A stretch of DNA of 64,000 nt from Adiantum capillus-veneris (taxonomy: Eukaryota; Streptophyta; Polypodiopsida; Polypodiales; Pteridaceae). The stretch spans positions 62,001 to 126,000 of the forward strand of contig CM043945.1 in NCBI GenBank assembly GCA_014529385.2. The letters run 5' to 3'. Below the pieces are notes generated by a model, which was not told the DNA's origin, did not search any database, and was given only the letters and a program-made list of their open reading frames with translations. Positions 22,553 through 33,900 of the stretch are shown piece after piece. The position numbers and the translations under genes are program-made. Position 1 is the stretch's first letter; the number at the start of each line of letters is the position of its first letter.

Positions 22553-23120
22553 CTATTTTGTGACATTCATAGATGACTTTACTCGAAATGTGTGGGCATA
22601 TCCTTTGAAACATAAGGATCAAGTTCTTCCTATGTTCCAAAATTTTTTAGCACTCGTTGAGAATCACTCTGGCAAGAAACTCAAGAGGTTGCGAACTGAC
22701 AATGGTGGAGAGTATTTCTACAAGGAGTTTGACAATTTTTGTGCTAAAAGGGGGATAAAAAGGCAGTTTACTGCACCATACACACCAGCTCAGAATGGAG
22801 TTGCTTAGTTCATGAATCGTACGAATCAAGAAAAGAGTCACAGCCATGCTTTCTAGAGCAAATTTCACACAAGTCTTTTGGGCAGAGGCCGTTTTGACTG
22901 CAGTGCACATTATAAATCGTTCGCCTAGTACGCCATTGAATTATGAGATTCCAGAAGAGTTATGGTCTAAACGTAAGCCCCATTATGACCATCTACATGG
23001 TTTTGGTTGTGAAGCTTATACTCATGTGCCTAAACAACTTTGCCAAAAGTTAGAGCCAAAGTCACACAAATATATTTTCATTGGATATGGTGCAGATGGA
23101 GAGATGGGATATCGTCTCTA
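21890..23120 (+). pseudogene. Copia protease remnant, GAG-pre-integrase and integrase, broken
   Basis: Integrase inserts element cDNA into chromosomes. The protease active site is not recognisable (a degenerate CDTT followed by a stop at 21,949). The pre-integrase zinc-binding region shows LWHFQLCHISQKG and CEHCIYGK. In the core, FIDDF near 22,567 and TDNGGEY at 22,696-22,716 are present, but the third acidic residue expected after NGVA is a TAG at 22,806-22,808. A 31-base G run at 22,519-22,549 interrupts the frame just before the core. Confidence 0.88.
22519..22549. repeat. Poly-G run of 31 inside copia integrase
   Basis: An uninterrupted 31-G homopolymer lies between MSTKSLG and the integrase YFVTFIDDF segment. 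Copia integrases normally have only a short linker here, so the run is an expansion or insertion that destroys the frame. Such a run may also be miscounted in assembly. Confidence 0.9.
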
Positions 23121-23392
23121 GCACCCGGAATCTTGTCGAGTCATCCGTAGTTCAGATGTGATCTTCAATGAGTCAAAGATGCATAAACAACCTATCAAGG
23201 AAATAGAGATTCGGAGAGTCACTTTTGAGGATGTTGCCTCGGAGACAGTGAAATCAACTCAGTGAAGATGCATAAACAACCTATCAAGGAAATAGAGATT
23301 TGGAGAGTCACTTTTGAAGATGTTGCCTCGGAGACAGTGATGTACCTTCCACTAGCAATGCTCCAGAGGGAGCGAATAGCAATGGTCAAGGA

Positions 23393-25027
23393 GTGAGGCG
23401 GTCTACTAGAGTCTCTCGTCCACCTGCATGTTTCGAGCCAGGTCTTGATTACATCATGTTGACCAATTGCAGTGATCCAAGCTGCTACCAAGAAGCCATG
23501 ATGGCGGATGATGTGGTGAAGTGGGAGCAGACTATGCAATCTGAGTATAGCTTGATTCTGGCTAATAACACTTGGGACTTAGTAGAACTGCCAAATGATG
23601 CGAAAGCTTTACCTTGCAAATGGGTTTACAAGAAGAAATTTACCTCAAGTGATCCAAATCCAAAGTACATGGCTAGACTTGTAGCCAAAGGGTTCAAACA
23701 GCAAAAGGGAGTCGATTTTGATGAAATCTTCTCGCCTGTGGTCAAGATGACAACACTTAGAATCGTACTTGGTCTTGTAGCAATTGAGGACATGGAACTT
23801 GTCCAAATGGATGTGAAGACATCATTTCTTTACGGGTATCTCGATGAGGATTTTGACATGCAGCAGCCTGAAGGGTTTGTTCAGGAGATGCATCTGGTGA
23901 GGAGCTAGTGTAAGCTCAAAAAGGCACTTTATGGCTTAAAGCAGGGTTCAAGGAAGTGGTATCATAAATTTGATGCATGTATGAGGTCTCAAGGATATAA
24001 AAGGAGCGAAGAGGATCACTGCTTGTACACAAGAAAGCTAGATGATGGCTCGATGATCATTCTAGTTTTGTATGTTGATGACATGCTTATAGAGCTGGGA
24101 AATCCATTGCGGAAATTGCCAAGTTGAAGAAAACACTTAGCAATAATTTTGCAATGAAAGATTTGGGGATGCTACACACTTTCTTGGCATGCGAATCAAA
24201 AGAGATCGCAAACGTCATATTCTTGAGTTATCCCAAGAAACATACATTGAGAAAGTTTTGCAGCGTTTCAATATGCAGGGGGGGAAAGCATTGAATACCC
24301 CAATGCAAGCATTCTTGAAACTCAGCAAGGAAGATGCACACAAATCTGATGCTGAGCGAGCTGAAATGGCTAAGGTATCATATTCTTCGGCAGTGGGCAG
24401 TCTCATGCATGCTATGGTGGCCACAAGACCAGACATTGCTTTTGCAGTGGGAGTGGTGAGCCGATATATGGCAAATCCTGGCAGCAAGCATTGGGAAGCA
24501 GTGAAGCACATTCTTAGGTACTTTAAAGGTACAGTCGGTAGGTGTTTACGCTTTGAGAACAGTGATGCATCCATCATGGGTTATGCGGATGCAGACTATG
24601 CGGGTTGTGTCGACAATAGAAGATCGACATCTGGCTATGTCTTCATATTTGTTGGAGCAATAGTATCTTGGAGGTCATGTCTTCAAGATTGCACGGCATC
24701 TTCCACTACGGACGCAGAGTATGTTGCATTGTCGGATGCAAGTAAAGAGAATGTATGGTCATCTCGCTTGGTCAAAAATCTTGGCATTGATGAGACTCCA
24801 GTGATATATTGTGATAGTCAGAGTGCTCTTGCATTGGCAAGGAATCCTATGTTTCACTCCAAATCAAAACACATTGAAGTCAGGTATCATCTCGTGAGAG
24901 ATTTCTTGGCCAAAGAGCTCATTGATTTGGTCAAGGTACACACTGACGACAACCCAGCAGATGCTTTGACAAAAAGCTTAGCTTGGTCGCGGTTTACACA
25001 TTGCAGTGAGTTGATGGTTATAGGTTG
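23393..25027 (+). pseudogene. Copia reverse transcriptase and RNase H, broken
   Basis: RT copies the element RNA and RNase H removes it. RT begins with CKWVYKKKF and RLVAKGFKQ, continues with LVQMDVKTSFL and YGLKQGSRKWY, and has the YVDD catalytic box at 24,071-24,082. Stops occur at 23,906 and frame changes follow near 24,090 and 24,180. RNase H is open for 279 codons from 24,189 with GYADADYAGC, DAEYVALS and CDSQSALALA, and ends at 25,027 just before the PPT. A direct repeat around 23,165-23,220 and 23,260-23,340 marks a small duplication upstream. Confidence 0.9.
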
Positions 25028-25097
25028 AAGCCACTAAATTGCTTCATGATTGTACATACCAGGTCACTTGGGCTGCGTTGGCCTTCAAGTGGGAGCT

Positions 25098-25302
25098 TGT
25101 TGGGATTCAAGCCAACTGGCCGGAGATCCCACTTACTACTAACCCATCTACTAACATAACCAATATACACTTATTCTTTAATAAAATAGAATAAGGAGCT
25201 GCGATAGGATAACGTTGTTGGGCGCTCCACCCAAAGCAGGTCTCTCTCTCTCTGCTCTCTGCTCTCGCACTTGCACTCGCACACGCTTGCCTTGGCACCT
25301 TC
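25098..25302 (+). repeat. Copia 3' LTR
   Basis: Starts TGTTGGGATTC after the polypurine tract and is taken to end at CCTTCA (25,302), where similarity to gypsy integrase DNA begins. About 205 bp, short for copia LTRs; it could be truncated on the right. Confidence 0.65.
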
Positions 25303-25905
25303 AAAGGTATCTTTGAAAATCTAGGAAAAATATTGAATTTCTCTTTGGCCTATCACCTACAAACGGATGGCCAAAGTGAGATAGCCAATCTTATGATACA
25401 CGATCTACTAAATACTTATGTTATCCAAGTAGATCAAGGCTCACAATGGGAAAAGTCTTACGTCTTGTAGAGTATATGTATAATAATACTATACATACAT
25501 CTACGGGAAAAGCACCTTTCAAAATCATTGAGGGAAGACCTAAAAATTCCTTTCTACTTAAAGTACATGGGAAGATCTTCGCTGTCGAGCGATGAATATA
25601 GCCGTGACGTACAAGAATCTTTTCAAAAGATTAAGGAGGCTATATCCATCTCTCGATAAAGGTAAAAGGTTGCTGTTCCCCAAGGAGAGAAGGGCCTAAA
25701 TGTTCACAGAAAATGATTGGGTCTTACTTAAGTTTCCTAAGACTCAATTGAGATAAACGACGGGCAAAAACCCTACAGGCCATCAAAAGTATTATGCTAA
25801 ATTAGCAAAAAGATACTATGGTCTTTTTCAATCTTGAAGCCAATCAATGAGATGGCTTATCAACTCGAAGTTTCCCAACCATTGTCTCATACAAAGCCAT
25901 TGTCC
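25303..25905 (+). pseudogene. Ty3/gypsy integrase C-terminal fragment
   Basis: DNA-level copy of 51,377-51,960 in the same orientation. Broken frames still show VEYMYNNT, STGKAPFKIIEGRPK and LLKVHGKIFAV, the gypsy integrase C-terminal region. Multiple stops and small indels are present. It is cut on the left by the copia LTR and fades near 25,905. Confidence 0.85.
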
Positions 25906-25959
25906 ACAAGTCCACCCACTTGGTCATAACCTTTGCATTGAGGATACAAAAGTTATTGA

Positions 25960-26480
25960 CCACTCGAGATAGATCCATATCCATGTTAGATAATTTTCCC
26001 TTTCCACTTGACAAGTGTGAAGTCATACTTGAATCCTCCTCATCTGACCACAGGTGAGGCATTGAGGGATCAACTTGTGCCAAATACTATGAAATGCAAA
26101 CAAATGCCTCTTGCACAATCCACCTTTGTCCATACATGCCTTTGGCTGGGATCTTAGCCGAACAAAATCTTTGAGAGTCTTTAAAATCCTCTCTAAAAAG
26201 AACATCCATTGTGCATGCACTACTCCTCATATAACGATCTCCTCAACCACATGAACCAAGAGGTGGATTTGGCTAAGAAGAATGGATCGAGGAAATGCAT
26301 CCTCAATGAATTTGGTTTCCATGGCAAGTGTTTGAGCAATAGGGATGGCATTTATTTCTTAATTTCTTTGAAGCTTACAAATCTACAAGAGAACACACAA
26401 GAGTACCCTAAGTGTTTGTTAAGGGTATTAATAGTGTACATAGAAAAGTTTAGTTGAGTGGAGTTGTGGTGTACCTTACT
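25960..26480 (-). pseudogene. CACTA transposase, DUF4218-like portion
   Basis: Minus-strand remnant with FPRSILLSQIHLLVHVVEEI near 26,300 followed by QWMFFLERILKTLKDFVRLR near 26,190 and the RSQPKACMDKGG segment. This matches the order in the DUF4218 region that follows the TNP2 core in plant CACTA transposases (HLLVHL, then RWMYPFER-LK-YV). The piece is contiguous with 29,689 upward once the LTR element 26,481-29,688 is removed. Several stops; nonfunctional. Confidence 0.65.
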
Positions 26481-27048
26481 TGTTACAACCTTGGACACCC
26501 CAAGTCAAGAATCTGGCACGACACATGAGAAAATCCCTTAAAACACTTCACAACTTTAAATCATAGTTCAATTTAGGCGACACGGTCCGACGTAGTTCCT
26601 TGCCCAGAGGTATTGGCCCCAAAAGCTGGCACCTTTTTTTATACTTATTTTTATATTAATGCTTGAGAAAAGTAAAACTCCCAAGGGGACCTCTTCTCTC
26701 AGAATCTGCATTGAGATACTCTACAGAGTGAGGCTCCAAGGGTCTTATTTATTCTTACAAGGGATGCCCCAAATGCAAAGCCCCAAAGCAGTAACTCAAA
26801 TAAAGTCAACTCCCAAAAGCATTAGGCCTAAAATTTGCCCACCAAAAAGCAACCAACAGAAATTTAAAAAAAATTTACAGCTTGCCACATCATCAGTTGT
26901 CAACTCATAACACAAAAATCCGTACAACAGCCACGTCAACAATCAACGCACATCACAAAAAAATTGTACAACCTGTCAACATCAACATGCATAATGTCTG
27001 TCCTCTGATCCTGCCTGGGTGGTCATGCCACATCATCAGTTTGTGACA
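26481..27048 (-). repeat. 3' LTR of gag-only element
   Basis: 568 bp, homologous to 29,240-29,688 with scattered differences. It retains about 120 bp that the 5' LTR has lost. Its divergence from the other LTR shows the insertion is not recent. Confidence 0.85.
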
Positions 27049-27849
27049 TACCCCCCTCTTGAAAGAATTGTAATCGCCCTTGATTATGCCTACAAAATTA
27101 GACATAAGTCAGAAACTAGTTCAATAGACATTTCCTCTAAGTATCGATGCACTAGACGACACAAATCCAACACTTGTACAAAGACGACAGTCACATCACA
27201 TCACGCTCAAAGTCATATCACATAGAATCCTTTTAGATCTAGGACCATGATTCCTGGCAATGTATTTAGCAATCTCATCTAGATCTGCATGAAACCTCAT
27301 TGATGTTGGATTAACTAATCCTATATTGCAATCATGTCCATAGATTTCTTGAGACCAAAATGTTGCAGACAGTTTGTCAATCATTCCATCTACACTCAAA
27401 CACAATCATGGGTGAGTAATTATTTCCAAGAAATCCAATCCATCAATCAAACACTAATTTCATATTGAATAGAGTGTTTCAATCATTCAGTTCTAGCTAT
27501 GTGGCCATCTCATCCCTTGGGGACTCTTGATGCGCTCACAATAGTTCCATTCAATCATTCATCATTATTTAAAATTCATGATTGTTATTGTTATCAGGTT
27601 CATTCTGGAGCTATCATTGTTCCAAATTCATCATCATCTCATTCTTGATCTTGTCCTTTGTTCACAAAAGCAAGATCTTCCATAACATTAGTTTCATACA
27701 TAAATCAAATTCATCTTCAAAAAGTCCTACTTTAAAATTATTCATTCATAAATTATCAAAGCAAATTAATGTTAGTTCATCCATAATTTCTTATCTAGTA
27801 TCTGTTCTAGAATGAGTTTCTTCTCGCTCAATTCTATTTTTCAATTTGT

Positions 27850-29018
27850 CAGTCATTTTGATTCTTGTGACTTTTTGGGGCATCATGTAGATATATGCCC
27901 TTGCTCATCACATTCAAAACACTTTCTCGCTTTGAAATATTTGTCCTTTTGTTCTTCTATCAGTCAAGGTTGTGTATTTCTCTGTTGTCTACTTTTGTTA
28001 TGATTTGTTGAAGGTTCATCTGATGGATAATTCAAGTTACCCAAACGTATAGCAAAGCCTTGCCATAGCATGACCCATCAATTGCTACATGGATTAAGAT
28101 TTCTATAACAAGCAGTAGTCTCATATCTCTTTGGGTAGTCCACATGGCAAAATTGCTAGATTTGTTGCTTGAAATTTATCTTCTTAAAGGATGAAGCTGG
28201 TGGAAAAACATCCCAAAATTTTTCACAATAAGTATCCAAAGTTTTTTCCTTGACCATCTATAGATGATTCCATTTAGTAATCATGTCTCTTTTGTATTCT
28301 TGAGTGAGCCACCATGTCCGTTTATTTTCTTTCAAAAAGGATAATGCCCGTCTAATCTTGGAGTGCTCTGTATAGCGACCTCCAAAAACTGATATGTCAA
28401 ACTGTTGAATAAATTCTAAAGCCTTAGGAGCATCTCGAAACCTTGAAAAGGTTTCAAACTTTACTACCTGTCCACCCTCTTTGAATTCCTTGGTGTTTTT
28501 TTCCCTTGTCTTTGAGAAAATCATATTGAGTCCAAACTCTCACAAGAGGATGAATCCTCATCAAAATTGTCAGAAAAGTGTCGGGATCCACTTTCCTTAG
28601 GCTTCTTTTTGTTCTTTCCCAATCTCTGGTTCTTTCATCATTTCTTGCCCTTTCCATCCTCATCACTCAAATCAGAAGAGGATGAGTTGTCCGATCTCTC
28701 AGATGAAGATGAGGACGAATTGGAAAATCCTTCAAAGCATACATGATTCTTCTGTTTTCTTGCATTTGCAAAAGAGGATTTTTATCCCAAAGAAGAAGAC
28801 TTGTTGCATTTCTTTAGTTGATTCTGCTTTGCCCCCAAAAGTTGGCTGACTTGTCTTTCGACAATGTCCTCAAGCTCATCTTCAGTACACATTCGTGGGG
28901 TAGGAGGTTTCTTGAGGGCTAACTTTATTGGGGAATCGATGGCTTTTTTCCAATGGGAATGCACCTCATCAATTGGGTGTCGGGTCAAAAATATAGCATA
29001 TTGGGAATCCTTTGCCAA
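27850..29018 (-). pseudogene. Gag of gag-only LTR element, broken
   Basis: Minus-strand capsid/nucleocapsid remnant. An N-terminal piece (29,018-28,782) contains HWKKAIDSPIKLALKKPP and MCTEDELEDI. The capsid-like core (28,524-28,258) contains FETFSRFRDAPKALEFIQQF and ALSFLKENKRTWWLTQEY, the retrotransposon Gag pattern. A zinc knuckle CFECDEQGHIST-stop-C near 27,890-27,930 keeps all C/C/H/C positions but has a stop just before the last Cys. No frame is continuous. Confidence 0.75.
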
Positions 29019-29226
29019 CTAAAGCATATGCTTTGCACAATCATCAACATATTGTTGATGTTTCATCTCCATCAATTGATACGCCATGTAGGCCTTAATT
29101 TCTCGTGCTGCCTCCCATTCTAGAAGTTCTAGGAGGGTTCAGTTGATTCTTGTGGGATTCATCGTTTGAATCCATGTGTGTCGTGGTGAGAGGATTGGAT
29201 TTCTTTGTAAAAGAGAAATTGGCCAT

Positions 29227-29238
29227 ACTTTGATATCA
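29227..29238 (-). promoter_or_regulatory. Degenerate primer-binding site
   Basis: The minus strand reads GTGATATCAAAG beside the LTR end at 29,240. It differs from the initiator Met-tRNA site TGGTATCAGAG at two core positions, consistent with decay. Confidence 0.6.
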
Positions 29239-29239
29239 C

Positions 29240-29688
29240 TATTACAGACTTGGACACCCCAAGTCAAGAATCTGGCACAACATACGAGAGAATCCCTTTA
29301 AACACTTCACAACTTTAAATCACACTTTAGTTTTGTCGACATGGCCCAGTGTAGTTCCGTGGCCAGAGGTATTAGCCCCAAAAGTTGGCGTCTCTTTTGA
29401 CATTTATTTTTATATTTACAACTCTTGAAGGGACCTCTGCTCTCAGAGTATGCGTCCATATGCTTTGCAAAGTGAGACCCAAGGGTCTTATTTATTTTTA
29501 CAAGGGACGTCCCAAAAGTAGAGCCCCAAAAGTAGTAATTCAGCACATAACGCAAAAATTTGTACAACATCCATGTTAGTAATCATCACAGATCATGGAA
29601 AATCCATACAGCCTATCCATGTCAACATTCGTATTGTTTGTCCTCTGATCCTACCCAGATGGTCATCCCATGTCATTAAATTGTGACA
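29240..29688 (-). repeat. 5' LTR of gag-only element
   Basis: 449 bp, abutting the PBS on the left and the TTACT target duplication on the right. Confidence 0.85.
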
Positions 29689-31670
29689 TTACTAACTCTT
29701 CGCGTTTGAAAATAGCTTCCTTCACTTTCTTGTCCCGTCATATGCTTATAATCACTGGAAAAATGAACTACAATGTTAAAATAGTAAACGAGAAAGTAAG
29801 AGAAATTCATAGACATAAATCAATATCTAGACAAAATGAGGGAGAGGGAGAGATAGAAATAGAGAACTATCTATAGCATCTTGTTCGAATCATGGGACTT
29901 CAAGCCATACAATAGAATGCTTCCACCTTTGTTTGCTTTTGTGAACGCTCCCTTTAGTGACCTCATGTGTCTTGTTGGTGTGCGAATAGATGCAATGGAA
30001 ACCTTCAGTTGATCTAGCTCTTCCTTGGTTAGCATCCGTGGTGCTTTAGGAAGCACAGTATTTTTATTGGGAGCTTGAAATGGAGTGGTGGAGCTGGGAG
30101 ACAATTCAAGGCCCTCAAATCCTCCCTCACCCCTAATGACTCTTTTTTCCCAATAATGTGGTCCCATACGGTGTGAGCTACATTCTTATATTAATGCAAG
30201 AGGTGTTATATTTTTAAGTCCTTCCTATATGGAAGCCTTAAAAATATGGAATACCTCGACATACCTTTGGTGGACTAGTCAGGACCGGATCAATGTTGTA
30301 GTGCTCTTCCCAAATAGTTACCCAATCTGCCATCGTGCGCTTTAGTGGCAACTTCCCATTTGTTGGAGCCTTGTATTTGCAATGACCTTGGGACAAGAAA
30401 TGATGGTTGTTTGGATAGATTATCTTGTGCAAGGCATCTTGCCTCTCACTCACCAATGGTGGCCCGCAAGAAAGGAAGGCATTGTGGCCAGATGTGGACA
30501 ACCCTGCACACATATCACATTGTTAGAGAGAAGCTTCAAAGTCCAAATGGTAGCTAGAGAGAAGAATATAAATAACATACCAAAAATATGTCCAAGCCTA
30601 GGATAGTCATGCATAGTCTACATAAGGATTCCCCTCACAATGGCTCCTCTCCTCTCTTTTAGAAGTGAGACATCTACAATGGGGATGCCTTTCCATAACT
30701 CCTCCAACTACTTGATGAGAGGATCGAGGTAGACATCAATATTAGCCACATTGTATTCATTGGCATTCTAGTTGATGATCACCACATGCCAAGTGCTCCA
30801 TCAAGTGGACTTCGTGCCAAAGGGATTGACATCATCACTTGCAAGCCCAAGTCTCAAGTATCGAGGCTCTAGACAAAACTCTGGCCACTACGTCTATGTG
30901 CCTCCATGCAGCTGAATCGATAGGAACATAGATCATTCCATCATTTGAAGGTGGTTGGCGTGCCATGTGAGAAGCTCCATCATAGACCTGCTTTTCAACA
31001 CACCTGCTTTTAAACATGTGTTGAATGTAAGGGATTAGTGGAAAATTTCTCAATACCTTGCAGGGTAGGTGTGCCCCGCTCACCTGGGTCTTGTAGCATG
31101 CTTCCCTGCATACAAGTCATGAGGTAGCATGTGTGTGCTCATTGCGGTATAGTATAAAATTGTTGACACACGTGTGGATGCGCTCATACTCGATGTCAAG
31201 TGCAATGACATATGATCTAGCGCAGAAGGCATGTGGTGATCTATAGGAGGCATTTTGCCCATCAAACTACAATGAAAAAGATTATTAATACAAATGCAAG
31301 CCCACGCCATGAAAGAAGTGTCATGTATAAAAAGCCATATATAAAACTTACCCAAGGAGTGCATCTACACTTTCATTGCTCCAATCAAATTTTTCTTTCA
31401 AGTTGAGGACTTCCAATGATGCCCGGAGCATCAAGTACTATGCACCCTCGTAAAGAGGTGTTTGGGCACTCGATGACAACCTGTCTTCCATTGCTACTAC
31501 CCATTGAGTGCATGATCTACCATATTCCTCATACATGTTGCGTTCATGAGCCAATATCTCATCAACCATGTCAAACATGTGCTCATCATCAAGCTCAAAT
31601 TGTCCCTAAGATGCGTGTAGAGGAGCTATCGAAGCAGAGCTAGTGGGTTGTCACCACGTGCCATGCCTTC
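29689..31670 (-). pseudogene. CACTA (En/Spm) TNP2-type transposase, broken
   Basis: The transposase of plant CACTA DNA transposons. On the minus strand, in order: TPLYEGA and LEVLNLKEKFDWSNESVDALLG near 31,430-31,352; an 85-nt intron; MGKMPPIDHHMPS; FPLIPYIQHMF and IYVPIDSAAWRHID near 31,050-30,890; LASDDVNPFG and NIDVYLDPLIK-LEELWKGIP near 30,840-30,680; the CGP/HHFLSQGH block near 30,480-30,390; and LTKEELDQLK and LKSHDSNKML at 30,040-29,871. This order matches the Transposase_21 family. Several stops and frameshifts. The DUF4218 part continues at 25,960-26,480 beyond the inserted LTR element. No CACTA terminal repeats were found. Confidence 0.85.
31267..31351 (-). other. Spliceosomal intron retained in CACTA transposase
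   Basis: 85 nt with a GTAAGTTT donor and a pyrimidine-rich TTTTTCATTGTAG acceptor. Removal joins LLG to LMGKMPP in frame at the conserved place. Confidence 0.7.
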
Positions 31671-32971
31671 GCCCAATCACTCTTGTCTTTGTCTTTCAGC
31701 CTTAGTGCCAGAGCACCACCACCGAACATAGACTAGTGGGAGGCATCCTCAAGAGGGGTCCGGGGGGGGGTGCGGGCTACGCTTTCATTTACTCAAACAT
31801 TTTTCCGAGGTCGCTAAAGCCCTTCGTTATCCACATGCTCCAAAGGTGCGCCTCAAGGGAGGGATTGCTCGTTTGTACTTGGCACAAAGACAAGGGAGTT
31901 TTTATTTGAGCCACTGATCACGTTTGGGTCCATTCGAAGGACCACAATCATCCAATCATCCTACACACCCGTGAAAGAGAGACATGTTAATTCAAGAAAT
32001 TTATTAAAAATCACATATGCTTTAAAAAATCAACAATTAATTTGTAGATTAGGTGTTGGCTAGATTTTCAATAGGAAAATTAAGAGAAATTACATAAAAT
32101 ACATTTAAATAAAGTACAATGAGTATTATAATTTATTAAAAATCACATGTGCTCTAAAATATACACAATTAGTAGGCTAGATGTCAACTAGATTTTCCAT
32201 AGGAAATTTTTGGAGTGGCATGCTCTAAAATAGGAGACTCTGTCTCCCCTCCACTACCAAAATAATCAAAGCCACAGGATCCCTCATCCCTCCGCCTCTC
32301 ACGGCGCTCACTACCCTGAGATGAACATCAATGTGTGCTGCTAGAAGAAGTTTGTCAATCAACTGTGGACTATTGATGATGCTCGAATGAAGCAGGCGTC
32401 GAATGGAATGGCGTGGGGTCTTGTGATGGAAGGGGAGTGGGGCCCTATGATGGAAGGGGAGTAGGTCGATAAGAAGGGACCATAAAAGGAGGTGTCTTTG
32501 ATGCAAGGCTCTCAATGTAGGGAGACCCTCCCGAGATCCCCCATGGCATGGTCTACTGAGAAAGATCGTAGGCTGCAAGCTGTTGCTAGCAACAAAACAA
32601 TCCCTCCGTCGAATGGAGGTACTCCACTCGTAAAGAGGGTCATTCATGCTCAAGAGTCAGGTTCACTGGAGGCGACGTCCACCTTGGCTGGGGGGCCATC
32701 TAGGACGTGAACCAACCAAAGAAAGAATGACTGGGTTGCTCCCGGTAGGTGGTCTCTCGTCGGACATCTACATTAAAGGTTGGTAAGTATTAGGACATCT
32801 TACACACATATATACCATTAAGACCTAAGTAGGGGCTAGTTGTGCATACCTTTAAGTAGTACATATCTCTATCTAATGTATGGAGATTAAAGCTTTGGTT
32901 ACTCCTTCTCTTAGTCTTCAAAAAAATCACCCAAGCAACTATACCCGTGGTTTAGAGTATTGTTTATAATT
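31671..32971. other. Flank upstream of CACTA transposase, no firm feature
   Basis: May include the 5' part of the CACTA element. A 142-codon minus-strand frame at 32,225-32,653 has an Arg/His/Leu-rich composition and no motif I recognise; it lies in a higher-GC patch (32.2-32.75 kb) and could be an exon remnant or chance. AT-rich, empty DNA fills 31,980-32,220. Confidence 0.4.
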
Positions 32972-33209
32972 AGAATGAGTAGTGGAGTGGGTTTAACATT
33001 GCTAAGTTGGCACCGGTTCCTATTGAGCTTGCTAATAGCTCAATAATGGTTAAGCCGTAGGAAAGTAAGACTCCATTATTAAGACCATAGTTCCCAATGG
33101 TGTCCCTCGAACCCTCTAAATAGGTATGTCAACCGAGATAATAAATCCCAGTCTCACTTGCCCTATTGCAATGAGCAACTCCAACCTTTAATAGATTAGA
33201 GGGGTGCGG
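32972..33209 (+). repeat. Dispersed repeat shared with 6.66 kb
   Basis: Same-orientation copy of 6,655-6,870, noncoding, with a 25-bp insertion near 33,130. Confidence 0.7.
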
Positions 33210-33221
33210 ATTGTGAACAAG

Positions 33222-33900
33222 GAATGGGTGTTGTTTTTTGTCACCCTTAGGTGATCTTGAGGCAAGAAGAGTACTGGTCATGGTTATTATGGTTAATATT
33301 TTTGATTGACATTACCCTGTCTTAAGTTTAAAGATGTCTGTTTGCTAAAAGAATGCTTTTCAATGCTATCTTTAATACTTGATTGAAGGAATTACTGTGA
33401 CGGAAAGTTAAAAGAAACAATTATTTTAAATGTTAAAACAATGTGATTGTAATTACAAAACAAAAGAATCATGTGTGAGTGCGGAGTGATAAGTGGGGAT
33501 TGACTAAGGTTGTGAATCATGGAAGGGTGGACCTGATTAGTCAGGTAACTATCCATCCCTGTGCACTAAAAACGTTTAGAAAACTTTTTCACTTGGAAGA
33601 GGAGTCCACCAGCGGTTGTGCCCTCACATCTCTTAGGGGGAAAAAAGCGTTGGTTGAAAATACCTTAGCCCAAATTGTGGAAGTTATAGGGCGGAAATAG
33701 TTTTGGACTTTTAATATGTTGTCCCGTATCCGCTGCGAGACAGGAGTAGGTCTTGTTCTAGGGCTATAGACCCAAGCCATTGTCAATGGTAAAGGTCTAT
33801 TCCTTGGATTTTTCGTGTTTAGAGAATCTGATTTTTATTAGGCCTAGAGACCTGTCAAGGACCCCATCCCAATTTTGGTATTGGTGGGTTGGGGATATCA
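33222..33900 (+). repeat. Gypsy LTR without attached internal region (solo-LTR-like)
   Basis: The part 33,550-33,900 is the reverse complement of the LTR at 49,089-49,691. It ends GGTTGGGGATATCA exactly where the palindromic satellite begins, with no primer-binding site following. The left boundary is uncertain because the other copy is truncated there. The 243-bp insertion found at 49,331-49,573 is absent here. Confidence 0.65.

Larger units (their letters stand above)
20934..25302 (+). mobile_element. Ty1/copia LTR retrotransposon, decayed, 5' LTR not found
   Basis: Gag, integrase, reverse transcriptase and RNase H remains occur in the copia order (integrase before RT). They are followed by a polypurine tract AAGTGGGAGCT (25,087-25,097) and a 3' LTR beginning TGTTGGG at 25,098. 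The LTR runs about 205 bp to 25,302, where a gypsy integrase fragment starts abruptly. Confidence 0.9.
26481..29688 (-). mobile_element. Gag-only LTR retrotransposon inserted in the CACTA element
   Basis: A 3.2-kb minus-strand element flanked by an exact 5-bp duplication, TTACT at 26,476-26,480 and 29,689-29,693. It has a 3' LTR 26,481-27,048, a PPT (AGAGGGGGGTA on the minus strand at 27,049-27,059), 2.2 kb of internal DNA, a degenerate PBS and a 5' LTR 29,240-29,688. LTR ends are TGTCACAA...TTGTAACA. The internal part shows gag only; no protease, RT or integrase is seen, so it would have depended on another element. Confidence 0.88.
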
